Assembly: GCA_002329495.1 (NCBI GenBank)
Contig: DCTH01000061.1
Location: forward strand, 3,782-10,757
Reading direction: 5' to 3'
Source of the DNA: Syntrophothermus sp. UBA1445
GTDB taxonomy: Bacteria > Bacillota > Syntrophomonadia > Syntrophomonadales > DTU052
DNA length: 6,976 bases
A program made the position numbers and the translations under genes. Of the stretch, positions 6,283 through 6,976 are shown piece after piece (position 1 is the first letter of the stretch; each line of letters begins with the position of its first letter). The notes under the pieces were generated by a model. It saw only the letters and a list, made by a program, of their open reading frames with translations, had not been told where the DNA came from and did not search any database.

Positions 6283-6976
6283 TTAGAACTCCAACTTCTG
6301 GGCCACCCGTAGTTTCGAGCTGCGCGCCCGGTTGTTTTGGGCTACCTCATCAGGCGATGGCCCAATTGGTTTTCTGGTAAGCACCTTAAGTAGCGCCTTA
6401 TGTCCGCAGGTACAAACCGGTTGTATGCTGGGGCACAGACAATCCTTGGATTCCTGTACAAAGTACTCCTTGACAATACGGTCTTCCAGGGATTGGAAGC
6501 TGATAATGCATACCCTTCCTCCTGGTTTTAAGAGATCAACCGCTTGCGGAAGCACCTCTTTCAGGGACTCAATCTCCTGATTGACCTCAATACGTAGGGC
6601 CTGAAAAGTACGACGGGCTGGATGAGTCTCCCTGCGGTAATTTGCAGGAACACTCCGGCGAATAACCTCCACTAGATCAAGTGTAGAATCAATAGAATGT
6701 TGTTGCCGGGCATTAACAATGCCCCGGGCGATCCTGCCCGCATACCGTTCTTCCCCGTAATCCCTGATGATTTGTTCCAGTCTGTCAACCGACGAGTAGT
6801 TAACCAGTTCCCATGCGCTGCTATCCAAATCGGGATCCATTCTCATGTCCAATCTTGCTTCATGGTGATAGGAGAATCCTCTTTCGTCTTCATCCAGTTG
6901 AAATGATGACACCCCTAGATCAATCAGGATCCCATCCACTGATGTTATGGAAAGTCCTTGCAGGATAAGGCGCAGG
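6283..6976 (-). CDS. rsmH: 16S rRNA (cytosine-1402-N4)-methyltransferase (RsmH/MraW), 5' end cut by window
   Basis: RsmH methylates N4 of C1402 in the decoding centre of 16S rRNA, using S-adenosylmethionine. The window holds the last 230 residues of a family of about 310. The N-terminal part with the glycine-rich SAM-binding motif is off the right edge. Counting from the first whole codon (6973-6975), visible motifs are VDGILIDLGVSS (13-24), RGFSYHHEARLDMRMD (32-47), HPARRTFQALRIEVN (118-132), ISFQSLEDRIVK (158-169), a CxC...CxC cluster (Cys 179, 181, 188, 190) and NNRARSSKLRVA (214-225) near the end. The frame stays open to the window edge, so the GTG at 6937-6939 is an internal Val, not a start. 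The usual SFHSLEDR motif reads SFQSLEDR here. ftsL follows after 22 bases. RsmH normally opens the dcw cluster, often just after mraZ, so the operon promoter probably lies to the right. Confidence 0.96.
   Translation of the reverse strand, partial: LRLILQGLSITSVDGILIDLGVSSFQLDEDERGFSYHHEARLDMRMDPDLDSSAWELVNYSSVDRLEQIIRDYGEERYAGRIARGIVNARQQHSIDSTLDLVEVIRRSVPANYRRETHPARRTFQALRIEVNQEIESLKEVLPQAVDLLKPGGRVCIISFQSLEDRIVKEYFVQESKDCLCPSIQPVCTCGHKALLKVLTRKPIGPSPDEVAQNNRARSSKLRVAQKLEF

Noticed and set aside
6937..6939. GTG as a possible start of rsmH
   Set aside because: The frame is open upstream to the window edge, and the codon lies inside the conserved motif VDGILIDLG, so it is an internal Val.
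1..6976. An undescribed system, mobile element or horizontally acquired insert
   Set aside because: Every stretch is accounted for by recognised cell wall and division genes in a conserved order with even composition. No gap is long enough for an extra gene.

Overview
The window is an ordinary, densely packed segment of a bacterial dcw (division and cell wall) cluster. All genes lie on the minus strand, so they are read from the right end of the window to the left. In transcription order they are: rsmH (5' end cut off by the window), ftsL, one class B penicillin-binding protein of the FtsI/SpoVD type, murE, murF and mraY (3' end cut off). Gaps between genes are 22, 35, 18 and 29 bases, and murE and murF overlap by 8 bases. 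No room is left for internal terminators or unrelated genes, so this looks like one long operon whose promoter lies off the right edge.

The organism is probably a Firmicute of the class Clostridia, perhaps a spore former related to the Peptococcaceae. Four things point this way. The ribosome binding sites are strong and of Gram-positive type, and two genes appear to start with TTG. The transpeptidase has two C-terminal PASTA domains. It also has a cysteine pair placed as in Bacillus SpoVD. Finally, the order murE-murF-mraY differs from Bacillus subtilis, where murF is not in this cluster. By eye the base composition is about half GC and even throughout. The genus cannot be named from this sequence alone.

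The genes form one pathway. MurE adds the third residue, predicted to be meso-diaminopimelate, to UDP-MurNAc-dipeptide. MurF adds D-Ala-D-Ala. MraY transfers the finished phospho-MurNAc-pentapeptide to undecaprenyl phosphate to make lipid I. The class B PBP cross-links the resulting peptidoglycan at the septum or, if it acts like SpoVD, in the spore cortex. FtsL is a membrane-anchored coiled-coil divisome protein that is expected to work with that PBP. RsmH methylates 16S rRNA and is the usual first or second gene of the cluster.

I found no mobile element, CRISPR array, tRNA, rRNA, riboswitch or foreign-looking gene. I saw no evidence of an undescribed system. The most noteworthy observation is the mix of PBP2B-like features (two PASTA domains) and SpoVD-like features (the cysteine pair) in the single class B PBP.
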